Position numbers and translations under genes: made by a program. Source: Spirodela intermedia (lineage: Eukaryota; Streptophyta; Magnoliopsida; Alismatales; Araceae). Taken from it: a DNA stretch of 64,000 nt. The DNA lies in contig LR746277.1 in the NCBI GenBank assembly GCA_902729315.2, forward strand, positions 2,237,001 through 2,301,000. Direction: 5' to 3'. The notes beneath the pieces were generated by a model. That model had not been told where the DNA came from. It made no database searches and worked only from the letters and a program-made list of their open reading frames with translations. This document shows positions 36,572 to 49,525 of the stretch, one piece after another (within the stretch, counting starts at the first letter, position 1; each line of letters starts with the position of its first letter).

Positions 36572-39500
36572 ATGACGACGAGTTCGACTTCGATAAGGAA
36601 CAATAATCTGCCTCCATCGCTCCTCGCCAATCTTCAGAATGTGCTGAGTGGGAGAAATGGTGGTGGAGAGCGTCGGGAGGAGGAGCCTAAGCCTAGCCCG
36701 GAGCCGTCTTCTTCGTCTGCGGACCCCGCGGAGAGCAGCACAGTGGCCCCCGAATCGAAGCCCATCATTCTGGTGACCAATGGCGATGGCATCGAAGGCC
36801 CAGGTTTGCGACCGCTCGTTGACACCCTCGTCGCGGAGGGCCGGTTCGAGGTTCACGTCTGCGTGCCAGAATCGTAGGTCTTCTTGTATCCGAGTTCCCT
36901 GTCTGTGAATTTTGGCGTTTTCCTCGATGGTCTCGGTTGGACCTCTTTGAAATCCCTTTCAATGTGGTCGAGTAGAATTCTGCGTATGAATATATTTCAT
37001 GTTCTTCATCGTGTTTTCCTCCCGGTTTTCGAATGTCACCATTTGATTTTCTTCGTCCCACTCAGATATGAGGTTTTCTTTTCCCTATCATGATGGCTAA
37101 CCGTGGCCATTTATTTGTGCAAGGTTAGTCTCCTCCATACCCCTTTGAGCATGTCATCTTTGGGGTTTATTTTCATGGTGATTAATTTTGATTGTAGGGA
37201 TAAATCCCTATCTGGACACTCTGTCACAGTCAGGGATACGGTTGTTGCAAGTTCCCTGGAGATAAATGGTGCTACAGCTTTTGAAGTTGCAGGTACGATC
37301 ACGTTCAACTTTCTGTTTCTCTTGCTGAACGGTGGAAGCAAAGTGACTTGATTTTGTGGCGTTTTCTGGCAGACAATTTACGAAATTTTTATATTCACAT
37401 ACATACGGATTGATATGTATTAGTGATATGAGCATAGTGTACTAAAACTTTTGGGTTTCTATCCTTAAATCTTACTTTATCTTTGCCATATTGAACAGGT
37501 ACTCCAGTGGATTGTGTCTCATTGGCTTTGTCTGGGGCGCTATTTTGCTTCTCAAAACCCGCACTGGTACTTGTTTGTGTAAATTATGCTTGGATTTGTA
37601 CTTCAATTTTTTGAATCTTGACCTTGACATAGGTGCATTCTGAAAAATTAGGTTATTAGTGGAATCAGCAGGGGATCAAATGGCGGCAATCACTTGTGAG
37701 TTTTTGTGGCTGTCTCATTGTTTCATGATTTGAAAAACTGTATCTATTTAAACTTTGTCATGGAATCGTCTACGGTCTCAGAGAAATATGTCTAAGAAAA
37801 ACAAAATATTTCCAGAGGTTTTTAAATAAATTATTTTTTTCTTTCGGATGGTTGATATCCATTCCTCCAGATATAATTTTTAATCGAACCGTTTTCTTAC
37901 GCCACTTTTTTCATGAAGGATCTGCGCCTATCTTGTAGTTGCGTGTTTGCCTGTACGTATCTTTGACTGTCTCTGCAGCTTCTACTCAGGTACACTTTCT
38001 GCGGCTAGGGAAGCTTCAATGTGTGGAATACCTTCTCTGTCAATATCTCTGAATTGGTCAGTGCATATTCTTTGATTTTTGCACATTTTCTCTAGTTTGC
38101 CAATTGAAATGTGTTTGCTTTTATTAGGAAGAAGGATGAAAGTCAAGAGAGTGATTTCAGAGCTGCAGCAGACTCTTGTTTACCATTAATTATCACTACT
38201 ATAAGGGACATTGACAAGGGTGTTTTTCCCAAAGGTTGCTTTCTGAATATTGATATTCCTACTTCCCCGGCTACAAACAAGGTTCGTACATTTCTATTGT
38301 GGAAGTATTTTATCTCTGAATAGTATCATCTTGCAGAAGTTTGTTCGCTGGATAATCATTATGTGATCTGATGTAGTCCAGATGTTTGGATGGATGATTG
38401 GAGATCGGAATACACCACCGACATACATTTTTCCAAAGCACAAAATCTCTCTGGAGAGAACACGCCTTTTATTTATTTGATCTGATTTCTTGCGTGTTGG
38501 AATTGAACTGTTGAGGTGAAAATATGGTACTGATAGATGACAACTGTTTTTTCCGCGTATGTCTGGCTTCCTTCTCATAAGGATGATATACAATACCGGA
38601 TGTAGATGAACATCTAACAATCTAGGCTACTTGTTTGCGTAAGTTGAAGTGTAATTGTCAAGGCGTCACCTTGGTGACACATGGGCTCCTGCAATTCTTC
38701 CTAGATGTGTACTCTAAAAGGAAGTTTCTTTGATCTCGGCCGTGGAGCATATGGCTACTTTTTAGGTTTTCGTTGTAGCAAGAAATCGGAAATGGAAAGA
38801 GGAAGATAATGAAAAAAATTTGGGACAGGGAAGGGAGTTGGGTCGTTCTGCTGAAGCTGATGGTTTCCATCAGTTGATTGAGCTGCATTGATGACTGCCG
38901 CTCACCAAGTCCTCTATATTTGGCATCACCAACTGTGCAGCAGCTCTGGGACTACCGCTCAGATGTTCAATTGTCATGGCTGTTGTCTAACTGATAAGTC
39001 AGAAGAGCAAGAAAGAGGTATGTTGCATCCCAATCATGAAATATGATACGATCCTCTTTGGAAGGATCGGATCAGAACGAATCAGGGGAAAGAAAATCGG
39101 CACTACCGATTTAAGAACCTTGGAAAATGTAGTGTTTTTGGGATGTCAGAATGACAGTTCTATCGAAATAGAGGGGAGGGAGAGAAGTAGGGTGGGGATG
39201 GGATTCGAGATGATCCCCTCCCTGCCCTAGTCTTTGACTATCTGTCGCCTTATTCCATTCCTTAGAGCTCTATTTATATTCGTCTGTCATTCTCATCTGA
39301 GACGTCTGATCTGTGGAATTCTCCTGAAGTTTCTCTTGAGTGCTTTGAACGTGACCTCCTTTTGCGTCCTACATATGTTATCACTTGACTCGTAACAAAA
39401 TAACGCCTGGATTATAGAAGAAAAGTGAAAACGCATGTGTGCTCAGTGTTGGTTTTACAATTATGTGAGAAACCCATTATTTTATATATTTCTCTATTTA

Positions 39501-42500
39501 CGGAGTTAATTAGGTCAGGCTTTTAACAGCCACCTGAAATCATCTGGGTGCCTTGACGGGCATGATTTCAATAAAATATAAAGTAATAACTTTTCTTGAG
39601 TTTGTAGTTGGCTAGAATTGTGTGTCAGAGAACAACTGTTGCATCTTCTGACCCAGACGACCCAACCAAGAATCAATTTTGACACATCAATATGCCATCT
39701 CATTGGTATTACTCTAAGGCAAAGTTTTTGCAACAATTTTCTCTTGATGATATTTCAACTTCTATGGGATAAGGATCATTCAATTAATTGTAGTGCCATC
39801 TTTCTGATCATGTCAATAGGACTCGTCCATAGCCGTACAAAAGCAGGGATGACAGCTACAGTTAGAGTGACTACTCTAGGATCGAATTAGAAGTGGTGAA
39901 TTGCTACCAGAATAGGGAAATGAATTGATTTCTTCTACCAGTTTGACTGACACGACTTGGGTAGCCGACAAAATATTCTAGATTGTTCTACCTTTCGAAA
40001 CCCCTTTTCTTGGTATTTTTTACCCATTATCTTCTAGGTATTTGTGGAAAAGGAGCGCATGATGGTGATTTGTTTATTATGGGAATACCAATGCAGAAGC
40101 TTCCCTTGCAAATGTCAACTTGGCATAATAGCTCCAGCTTTATCCTCAAAAGCCCCCCCTAGGGAAGCAACTTAAAAAGCCACTTTAATGATGGGCGACT
40201 TTCTTTTGCCGAAGCCACCCATCATAAGGGTGGGCTTCTTGGAACTTCGCAATCTTCTGGGATGGGGGCATACCATTCCTGAAAGAAACCCATCCTGGCC
40301 ACCCTTCATCAGGGCAGCTTTCCCGCCTCCAATTGTAGCAAAGCCATGGTAATCAAGGGTGGATAGAGACTTAAACCTATTTATGTCTTCCTGGATAGCT
40401 ACAGGGAATCAGGAAGGGGCAGGTAAGACAAGGCAACTTCGCTGCTGACTTGATGTCCCACATAGCTGCGGGCCAGTGGATGATGGAGATTCACTTCCTG
40501 TCCCATGTAATGGTGGTAGATTGGGCTGTTTTGGAGGGACGGGGGGGGGGGAGAGAGGTTGAGCTGGGTCAGGGTGATGAAAATTTCCAACATTATAGAA
40601 GCAACAACTACTGATGGGTAAGCTGCCCCTCTGATGGCTTCCTTTTTTCAAGGGGTGGTTTGCTTTTCGGAATCTTCGGCCTAATGGTTTGGCTATTCCC
40701 ACCCTTCAAGTTGGTGGCTTCTCTCAGAGAAAGCTGTCTGTATACTGGGCAGGGGCAGCGTTTGATGAGTAAGCCACCCTCTATAAGGGTGGCTTGAGGG
40801 TGACTTGGATGGAGACTATTGTTTCAAAGAACACCCTTCACAAAGGCCACTTTCAACATATCAAAGAAAATACAGGAGGCCCACTGATGTGCTCGTCTGA
40901 AATGGGTTGTTTTCAAGAGGTTTCTTTTACGTGGAATATTTTTTTCAAAAATTTTCTGGGTTGAGCCAGTGGAAAAAAATCTGGCTGTTAAATGTTGTTT
41001 CCTAAGATTTTCGTCTCTCCTCCCCGTTGCTCCATCCAACTCTCTCATTCACAACTCTCTTGTCAACCTGAGTCTTCTTTTCTCATTGTTGATTTTTCCT
41101 GTCATCATTACTTAGATAGTAGATTATATTTTAGTTTGTGGATAAAATTCCTTGTCAATAATAGATTCTGTTTTGGGGTCTTTCTTTCCCATCCACTCAT
41201 ATTGTGTCCCTCATGTGTTGGAAAACCGAGATGGATTGCATGGTGACATGATCTCTGAGAAATAAATATACTAAATCATGGATCCCTCAGGGCCTTAAGT
41301 TGTCTTTTGTATTGTATGCCAAATGCATTAATATATTATGATGTTGTGCTGTCCATAATGCATTTGTAATGGTCTGAGAGAGACATTACAAGCAAGGCCT
41401 AGCCAGTCCGGCATTATATTGGGTGCTGAAAAGAAAAGCTGAGTTAGGCATTAACCCGGATTTCTTCAGTTCTGACATATATGAATATATATATATATAT
41501 ATAATCCTTTTGGTAATAATCAGTTTTTTAGGGGTCTATAATTTTGTGATTTTGTTGGCTGAACTCACTTTGACCAGTTCTTGGTATCTGGGAAAACAAA
41601 GCGTGATTTGTTGAGTCATTCTAAATGGATTAAGTCGGTAAACTGTGGGTATAAATCATTGTGAGAAGACATGCAGGTCCATGTGGCCACACTCACTGAT
41701 TTTACGGTTAGGAAAAATTCCCATTATGGGTTTGCATTCTGCGCCTCCATGCTTAGCTACTATTTATCCAGTATTTAAAATGTCAGATCTGCAAATGCTT
41801 TTCTACATTGCATTTTCATTCATGCGATGAGGGGTATGGAATTTCTTGTAGAAGCTCAAATTTACTGTTATGGTTTTTTAATCAAATTATAGGAGTTACT
41901 GATGAAGAGGCCAAGTTTTTTCATAATAAATTCTTTCGTAGGAGGCATGATTTCATAAAAATCCAAGGTGTTTGGATCCTTAATACACACCTCAACCCAA
42001 AAGTTTTAGAGGCCCATGGATGTGGATTTAGGAGTAATGGTCTGTGGGAAGAATAGGGATGTTACTGCATGGTTCTTTCGTCAAGAAACAAACCTTCATA
42101 CAGTTCTCAGAAAGCTGCAGTTTGGTTGAAATATGGATGGTTCTCTGGTAGCTTTTTATGGAGAAATAGACCCACCTTTTTGTCAAGAAGAATTTTTGAA
42201 GTACAGGGATGTGGTAAACTATGGGAATTGGGATTCCTTAAAGAAGACGAATAATGGCTGAATACCTACGTTCTGATTAAAACATCTTTTTAAGAAATGA
42301 GATGATGGGGCATGCACAGCAAGCTCTGATAACTATACAAAATCACTTGTATCGTGTGGATGTGTATAATTATGCTTGCCTGTTCATCCTTTGGACTGTT
42401 CTTATTAATTTGGGAATTGAATTATGAGCACAGTTTCTTAGATTTGGTAAATCTTCTTTAAGTCTGTCCTTCAAACCATTGGCAAGCTATCCCCCTGTCC

Positions 42501-43677
42501 CTCACCCATATTCCGATAAAACAACGAAGAGGCATACCGTATGCATCTAGAACTTCGTACAGGTGGAGATCTTCCTACAGCCATACCGTATGCATCTTCC
42601 CCTTGCCAGGTTCAGGATTTAGAAGGCAGCGGAGATCTTTTGCACTGCTGTGGAACACCTACGTATTATTCTACCTAACGATTCACACTCATTTTTTCAA
42701 TCTGACTCATAAGCTTCATGCTAGGATTATGATTCTCACATAAAACGTTTTGAAGATTACTCTCTCTTTTTTTTTTTTTTTTTAAATTTATATATCAACC
42801 TCGCCAATGCTTTCTGAATGGTTGATAACGGGTAACCGTAGTTCGGGTTCCTTATAGTCTATGCTTTTTTATTGTATCCAGGGCTTCAAGGTCACCCGAC
42901 AGAGTGTGTGGAAGCCTACTCTGAGCTGGCAAGCTGTATCAGGATACAAGCATCCTTCTGCTGGCCAGTTTATGTCCAAGCATCAAAGCCTAGGCATACA
43001 GCTTGCGCAGCTTAGCCGAGATGCGTCTGCAGCGGTCAGTATCTTATAACATATTTTCCATGATACTGAACTGATTTGACGTTCTAGGCTTGTTTCTGAG
43101 ATTTCCATGAGGCTTTCATTTTATTTCAGGGTGCAGCCCGTCGCCTTAATACTCAAAGAAAAACCGTGGAGATAGAATCAGTTGCAGCAGCTGGGAAATC
43201 AGAAACCCAGCATGGAAACATCAAGAAATACTTTCGACTGGAGGTACTAACCGTTTACTTAACCAAGTGCCGTGCTTATTTTCCTCTACGTTAATCATAA
43301 AACAGGCGGGAATCTATCCCTGATGAGGCAACCCTCTGCATGTAAAAGGAACATCCTAGTTTATTATTTTTCTCCAAGAGCATCGTTTCCATTGTCCGAC
43401 CAACGTGTTGTGCCTCAACTGCAGCTTCTAGCGAAAGACCAAGAGGATGGGACAGATGAAGATCTCGACTTCAGGGCGCTTGAGAATGGCTTTGTGAGTT
43501 GACGCTGGCCCTCACCCCCTTCTCTCCTCATCATCCTCCATGAGGATCTCATCGTCATGCGGTCCCCTCGTCTTGCAGATTACTGTGACCCCCATCTACC
43601 TGCCCTCCCACCTCGGACCAGATTCATCCACAGCATCTGTGTCGGAATGGCTGTCCAATGCGCTCTCAGAGTGCTGA
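36572..43677 (+). CDS. SurE-like survival protein / nucleoside monophosphate phosphatase
   Basis: Metal-dependent acid phosphatase of the SurE family, which dephosphorylates nucleoside monophosphates; the plant substrate is not established. Ten exons, 36572-36873, 37198-37292, 37499-37566, 37652-37695, 37979-38056, 38128-38281, 42882-43034, 43130-43243, 43425-43493 and 43579-43677, give 391 residues. Residues 1-60 are low complexity and Ser/Pro/Glu-rich. The SurE core starts with PIILVTNGDGIEGPGLR; the first Asp of the bacterial NDDG metal motif is Gly (N70-G71-D72). It continues with DKSLSGHSVTVRD, GTPVDCVSLALSGALF, VISGISRGSNGGNHFFYSGT and AAREASMCGIPSLSISLNW. The C-terminal half (GFKVTRQSVWKPTLSWQAV, RDASAAGAARRLNTQRKTVE) is the plant-type extension. 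Intron 6 is 4.6 kb and carries repeat material. The gene is convergent with the ceramide synthase, 569 bp between stops. Confidence 0.93.
40150..40860. repeat. Cluster of related small hairpins built on GCCACCC/GGGTGGC
   Basis: A perfect 10-bp stem is at 40771-40780 with 40786-40795 (AAGCCACCCT and complement, 5-nt loop). A one-bulge version is at 40211-40220 with 40228-40238. Degenerate forms are near 40155-40185, 40298-40322, 40618-40645 and 40845-40855. The units recur irregularly, often preceded by TGATG or followed by AAGGG. Confidence 0.6.
42533..42597 (+). repeat. 16-bp direct repeat in SurE intron 6
   Basis: CATACCGTATGCATCT occurs at 42533-42548 and 42582-42597. Part of the following GGAGATCTT word is also repeated, so this is a small, partly erased duplication. 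Confidence 0.8.
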
Positions 43678-44246
43678 AGAGTTCTAACTGAGGGCATTGG
43701 AGTGGCATACTGTACACATGGATAGGCTGTGTCACTTTTCCTTTTCCAATTTTCGTCACAACTATTTGCTTTTCCCCCTTGATCTCACTTCCTGCATCTT
43801 GTACTCCGTCTACCCTTTTGCTGCTTGCCCTTTGTGTGGCCTGGCTGGTTGAGAACTGGGGAAGGGAAAGCCAGTTGATTGCAGGCCTCCCCTTTGAATT
43901 GGAGAGGCTGCTATCATTAAGGTCTTCCATTTGCTCACTGTATGCATATTCTTTGTTATTTGGATGTTGGTGATAATTCAAGCTTGCCCTGACTGATTGT
44001 TGGTCTTCTTCTTCACTCATTTTCCCCATGATGCTTCTACCTCACCATTTCACAAGTTGGAGAGATTAACCACAAGCATTCCCAGATCAGGTGCAAAAAA
44101 TATATAAGGAAAACAAATGAATGAAGGAGAAGAATTGGGAACAGGGCCACAATTCACCATCAGATTCTGAATAAGAGGAACAAGAACAAGAAGAGATGGC
44201 GAGCAGAAAGGCATAGTGAGGTTCATCCTCCCTCCTCATCCTGGAG
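43678..44246. other. Convergent 3' UTR region of SurE and ceramide synthase genes
   Basis: 569 bp between two facing stop codons. It is expected to hold both 3' UTRs, possibly overlapping. Nothing else recognised. Confidence 0.55.
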
Positions 44247-47200
44247 CTAGTCTTCGTGCTCATCTTCGCCCTCTGAATCTGTACACCCAAGGAACGATAC
44301 ATTTCAGGCAGCTAGAACATGATCAAATGAGATGGGCTTTCTAGCTGTGACCTTGCTGTGCGACAGGTTGCAGCTCATGGGATGGAAATAGTAAAGTTTG
44401 TGAGACCCACCTGATCGGACATCATTCCCAATCTGGCCCCTTGTCTGGATCTGCCTCAGGAGCATCCGGAAGATCAACACCCACCAGTAGATGTGAAGAA
44501 TGAGCAAGGCGAAGAGGAGACTGTTGAAGATATAGTAGTACACTGGCCCTTCGATCCTATGCTTGTTCTTGTCCAAGGTCAAAATTACCTCATAACTATC
44601 AAAGGATGAACACCAAAGACAAATAAGCAGCGCCCCATATAATGAGAAAAGAAGCACAACTCGATGAATTCGAATGCAGGGAAGGTGAATGAGTGGAAGC
44701 AGTGGGGGGAAGAATATTGGTTATTGTTCAAGGTGCTATCATCACAATTTGGTCAACGAGAGAAGCTGAAAAATCTCCACCAGGTATCCTCATCTTGGCT
44801 GAGCAGGCCGCACGATGTTCTTTGAAAAAAAAAGGTTTTAAAAGGTAAAAAAATTACGGAGATTCGAGAACAGATGGTGATGACCCTTAACGGGAAATAT
44901 CATGAAAATTCCAAATAAAAAAAATAAATTTCCGCAATATTATACTAAAAATGGTGAGCTGATTCCAGAAAAAAAAAATGTTATTTGCCTAGCTAGTTCT
45001 TCATCATCACAACTCTAAAACTTGAATTCCGTAGAACCATTCTTTGCAGAAAATAATAACTCATAGAAAAGATGCGGATAGCTTAGCAGCATTCCGATTA
45101 ACTCCTCCACCTGGGGAGTTCCGGCTGAGGAAGCCGGGGCTGCAGTAGTTGCCGAATCTTCTACTGGTAAATGGACGACTGTGTGGAATATCCTGAGAAA
45201 GTTTAGACTAAGGTAGATGACGTAGATAAATTTTATGCCTGCAGTGAGGATTAACAGAGGAAGAACACGTCTTAATTTTTTTTTAAGTCACACTCCACAG
45301 AATGATCTGCTTCATCCTCCCAAAGTACTGTCTGAGTCGAACTGCATCAGTCGTTGGGCAGGGCTCCCCTTAATGAATGACATGATTTTGAAAGGGCTGA
45401 AGGGAAGAATGCGAGAGGAAGTTTGTGGTCACCTGGTGCTTCGGATGATCCAAAGTGGGAAGTATATTAGGCGAAGAAGAACCCATGAGACAACAAACAG
45501 AAAAAATAGAACTCCAGCCCATAAATCGAGACCACTGTACTTGCACATCTTTGCCATTTCCAGAAAGATGTCAGTTGCATCGTGAAGAGCCAAGACCATG
45601 GAACCCACACGAGCAAATCTGCAAGAAAACTGTACTCTGATGAGGATGTGAGAGAGAGAGAAAGAGAGAGAGCAGTCAGCTGCGTGTAACTTCTGTTTAT
45701 ATGAACTACATAGAGATTTGAGGCATTTTCAGAAAATATGTAAACCATTACATTGCAGTTCTTCCAAATCGAATGTTTCACGCAAAAGGCTAGGGACTTG
45801 CCCACGCCGAACTGTCCCAATAACAGTTTTTCTCTCACCCAATCTCCTTGAAAAGAATGAAGTTAATCGGCAGGAATTTAAAATTCAGTATGTTTGGCAA
45901 AAAAATATTACTTTTTGAAGTTTAGGCGAAACCCTTTTTTTTTTTCGGGTTCATTCTCAAGATCAAATATTCAAAAAACGGATGAAAATGTGGACCGAAA
46001 TTCCCATTCTGGATCAGGAAACAGACCTGAATATGTACGATAACACGATAAGAATGACAGTCGCCAGATGGTGCGACATCGAGACCCCGAAGTCTGACCG
46101 TCTTGTCTCCCAGAAGAGTAATGCGAATATAGAGTAAGCGTAGAATCCAGCAGCATACATGTAGACTCCCTTCAGTTTCAGCCTGGGAATGATGAAAGAT
46201 CCAGTGAGAGAGTCGTGAGAACCAGAGCAGAACCATTCAGAGAAAGAAACAGCGCCATCTAAGCTTCTATAAGAGAGGGAAAGCACTCTCACTTCATCTT
46301 CTGGTCAGGCCAGGCCTGGTCCCCGGGGCCCACCCAAAAGCTTCTGGTGTTGGTGAACCATGGCTCGTTGTACGTGACGGAGAGAGCCAACAGCTCTGAC
46401 GCCAGAAAATAAACCAGCTTCCATGCTGACTCCTTGAACTTATCAAGCTTCTTCCTCTTCCCATCTACTTCAGCACCCAGCTTCGTGTGCTGCTTCCCAA
46501 GTACTAGCCGCCTCGCCATTCGCTATAAGAGGAAATATGTTGCTCAAAAATACTGAGGAATACTCGTGGGAAAATAAGTGGTTATATCATATGATAATCG
46601 AAAGCCCTGTGAAGCACAAATACTTTTTAGCTGAGAGATCTAACGACCCATGTAGAGCCATCTGATGTTCTTCAACCACAAGGAACAGGAAAGCAAACGC
46701 GTAGCAATACGTGTATTACATCGATATCGTTGATTTGATCTCAGAGAGAACTAATTATCAGGATTTTATATATATCAGACAGAACTTTCTTGGTTAGAAA
46801 AATGTGTAAGAGTTGGATTATGAAAAAAGAAAGGGGCGGTAATAATCTTCGAAAGAAACCATCCATCTTGAAAGGCTTCAACCCAAATATTAAGGTAATC
46901 TACAGCATTTATCGGATAGGCAACGATTAAACTACTTGTACCAATGACTTGACCATGATCTCACCACGCTTCAGCATAATCTGACGCATTTTATGAGAAA
47001 AATTCCAATCACAATTAAGAGAAAATAAATCAAAATAAAAACCGAAATCCGACAGATAAAAGCGCATCATATCAGAATATTCCGAAGGCGGAACAAGTTC
47101 TGATAGGCCTGTTTCCCAAAATTTAGAATGATCATCTTCTTTTTAAGGCCCCAACGCTCAATAGCAGCGAAATGCATCCAGTTCTAGGAGACGAGGAAGT

Positions 47201-47462
47201 CCTACATTGGATGACACTCACCAGTTGAGACCCATCCACCTCAATCTGTCCGGGAGAACCGTCTCTTGGGCGAAGATGCAATGTTCGCAGTTAAAAGGAT
47301 GGCATATCGCCAGGGATAGATTACCTCGAAGATAGAAACATCCAGCAGGAATCTGACAGTGGGGAAGAACACCACGAGGAAGGGCAGGACGGCGAAGTCG
47401 CGGTACGCCGGGTAGGATTCCTGCTGCCAGTTCAGAGTTGCAATCGTCTCCCCAAGACCCAT
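44247..47462 (-). CDS. Ceramide synthase, LAG1 homologue (TLC domain)
   Basis: ER multi-pass enzyme that N-acylates sphingoid bases with acyl-CoA to make ceramides. Six minus-strand exons, 47462-47325, 46522-46293, 46182-46027, 45618-45433, 44595-44411 and 44278-44247, give 308 residues, normal for plant LOH proteins. The N-terminus [20 protein letters not shown] fits the family. The Lag1p motif is intact: [18 protein letters not shown] (H160, H161), then [20 protein letters not shown] with H187, D188 and D191. Membrane segments include [52 protein letters not shown] and [19 protein letters not shown]. The acidic end [11 protein letters not shown] resembles the casein-kinase-2 site region seen in this family. 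An upstream in-frame Met at 47507 would add 15 residues, but the chosen Met matches the family start. Which LOH class it belongs to needs a tree. Confidence 0.94.
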
Positions 47463-47518
47463 CTCCGGCTTTGGCAATCGGCGGCGGCCGGGGTAGATAG
47501 CAGGCAAACGAAATGACG

Positions 47519-47520
<2 letters not shown>

Positions 47521-47553
<33 letters not shown>
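47521..47553. repeat. (GA)n tract in ceramide synthase leader
   Basis: About 16 GA units 59 bp upstream of the ceramide synthase start codon; it reads as (TC)n on the sense strand. Confidence 0.95.
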
Positions 47554-47555
<2 letters not shown>

Positions 47556-48437
47556 ACAGTGCTGCTGCAGGTCTCCTGGTTAATTGGACCCACCGAGAGG
47601 AGAAACAGGGAAGGGGAAGGCTGCCCTTTCTTCTCCGCCTGTCCCCAGATAACGGGTAACGGCCGCGTTGGCTGCGGCGATCGATCAGATTACACAGGTT
47701 GTCAGGGACGGAGGAAGTGAACACGGGGATTACAAAAAACGTGTTTTTCTTCAAGTCTTCCCGATTAAGAAAGATGGGTTACAAGATGTGCTTAACACTC
47801 TTCTTTCGCTCCCTCGTGACTTCCAACCATTTCTCGACATTGCCCGCCGGCAAGAAAATCTTCATCTCATCTTGTGAATGGAGGATCTCTCCAACATGAG
47901 CACCCTCAAACTCCAAACAAATAGATCAACAAATCCCCAAAATCGACGGGCTTACAGATGAAAAGCCATCTGAGCAGACCTACTCGAGGACAGATTAGTC
48001 ACAGTAGACCAATCACTATCCACCCTCGTAAAAATTACTGTCGACGTTGATAGAGAGCCACCTCTTTCTCTCCCTCTCTCTCTGTCGTTCTTCCGTCATT
48101 ATTCCCCTTTGCTCCAGCCAACATCGGAGTCTATAGGGGTCGCGTAATAAACGAGCGGCCGGGCCCCTCAACCTCTCCTCTGCTTCATCAAAAGAGTGGC
48201 TATCCGCCCGGCCCAATTTATTCTTATCGAAGACAGCGAGGCGGTTCAGGGACGCCGTGGTGAGGTTCCCGGCGCCGGCACGTGGGCTTCGAGAAGGCCG
48301 AGCCTTGCTGGCGCCGCCGCCGTCCGCCGACGGTGAGCGGGAGGAGCCTCTGGTTGGTATTTACTCTCGTGGACCCACTCAGGCTGTCTACACCAGCCGC
48401 CACGAGAACCCCCTGCCCTCTGTGGGGGCTGCAACTG

Positions 48438-48485
<48 letters not shown>

Positions 48486-49525
48486 ATTAAAACTTGCCGG
48501 GAGCATGTCCTGTGTATGTCAACTTCCCGAAAAAGCTTTAAGCGAGAGCAGAGACAGACGCGCAGAGAATATGTGACCTGAGCCGTAGAAACTTTAAGGG
48601 AGAGAGAGGAAGGGTATGCGTGGCCTTGGCCAAAGATGCTTTATGAGAGAGAAAAAGATAGACAGGTATAGATGACGTGGGCCGTATAGGGTATCTGTGT
48701 GTGTGAGAGAGAGAGGGAGCCCCCCTCTCCGCAAATGTGCGCTAGAGAGAGCAAGAAGTTATGCAAGTCAACTTGTAGGACTGTAAGCAACCTAGATTAG
48801 GTTTATCACGAGCCAGATTGGGGACGGTTATTTAGCGTTATTCAAGCCACCTTATTTCTCTCATTAACTTTCACGGTACGTACTTAGAGAGGCTCTCTCT
48901 CTCAGTCACTAACTCACTCGCTCGCTCTCTTGTCTATTTGTTAGCAGTATACGGTGAGGGTCCTGCTGAAGGGACGACAAGAAGACGATGAGAGAAGCTC
49001 CCTCCGAGTGGAGGAACTACATGGGCGCCTAGAAATCCTCGACTTATTTGCTCGCTGGGGGGGAAAACCCATCGGCCCGCAGGGCACAGATGCCTTCCCC
49101 CTCCCCCGAGGACTTACAGAGAGAGGAACATCAACCCCGGGCCTTCGAGGAGCCCCAGAATTCCACGCCAGATAGGTGGAATCCGCGGCTCCGTCCTTTA
49201 CCGCCGGACTCGCCGATGACTTCATTTGGAGAAGCCCGGCTTTGGATTTCATCCCTGCGACTCGGATGACCCGTCAATCATCTACAAGGAACTTCGATCT
49301 AATTCGGTCCTCTCTCTCTCTCTCTCTCCTCCCAAATGGCACGAAGAGTTCGTCATTTGTATTAGATGTGATAGGAGCAAGGGCTTTAAGATAGAACTGA
49401 TTCCCCACGTTAACCACAGCACGAGGTTCACACATGCAGCACGAGAACCCGACGAACCACACATCTCCTCAGGATATTTTTCAAAAGGGGCAACCTCACT
49501 GAGAATGAGGGGATGATAGACATGT
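47554..49525. other. Intergenic region upstream of the ceramide synthase gene
   Basis: Mixed composition with two GC-rich, CpG-rich blocks (48240-48420 and 48950-49280) that have open frames but no family I recognise. In between are GA-rich stretches such as 48600-48720. The first 300 bp probably include the ceramide synthase promoter. Confidence 0.45.
48442..48484. repeat. (GA)n microsatellite
   Basis: About 21 perfect GA units in intergenic sequence. Confidence 0.95.

Larger units (their letters stand above)
38282..42881 (+). other. SurE intron 6 (4.6 kb), repeat-bearing
   Basis: The intron is flanked by exons that join in phase, and is at least eight times longer than any other intron in the gene. 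It contains a hairpin-rich block (40150-40860), an 11-G run at 40541-40551, an (AT)n tract near 41480-41503 and a 16-bp direct repeat at 42533/42582. No open frame with transposase or reverse transcriptase similarity was recognised. The length and repeats suggest one or more old transposon insertions. Confidence 0.6.

Noticed and set aside
38655-38682. Short palindrome GTCACCTTGGTGAC in SurE intron 6
   Set aside because: Only six paired bases per arm, as expected by chance in a 4.6-kb intron.
41808-42254. Open frames in SurE intron 6 as possible transposon protein remnants
   Set aside because: No transposase, reverse transcriptase or other motif could be recognised in any frame.
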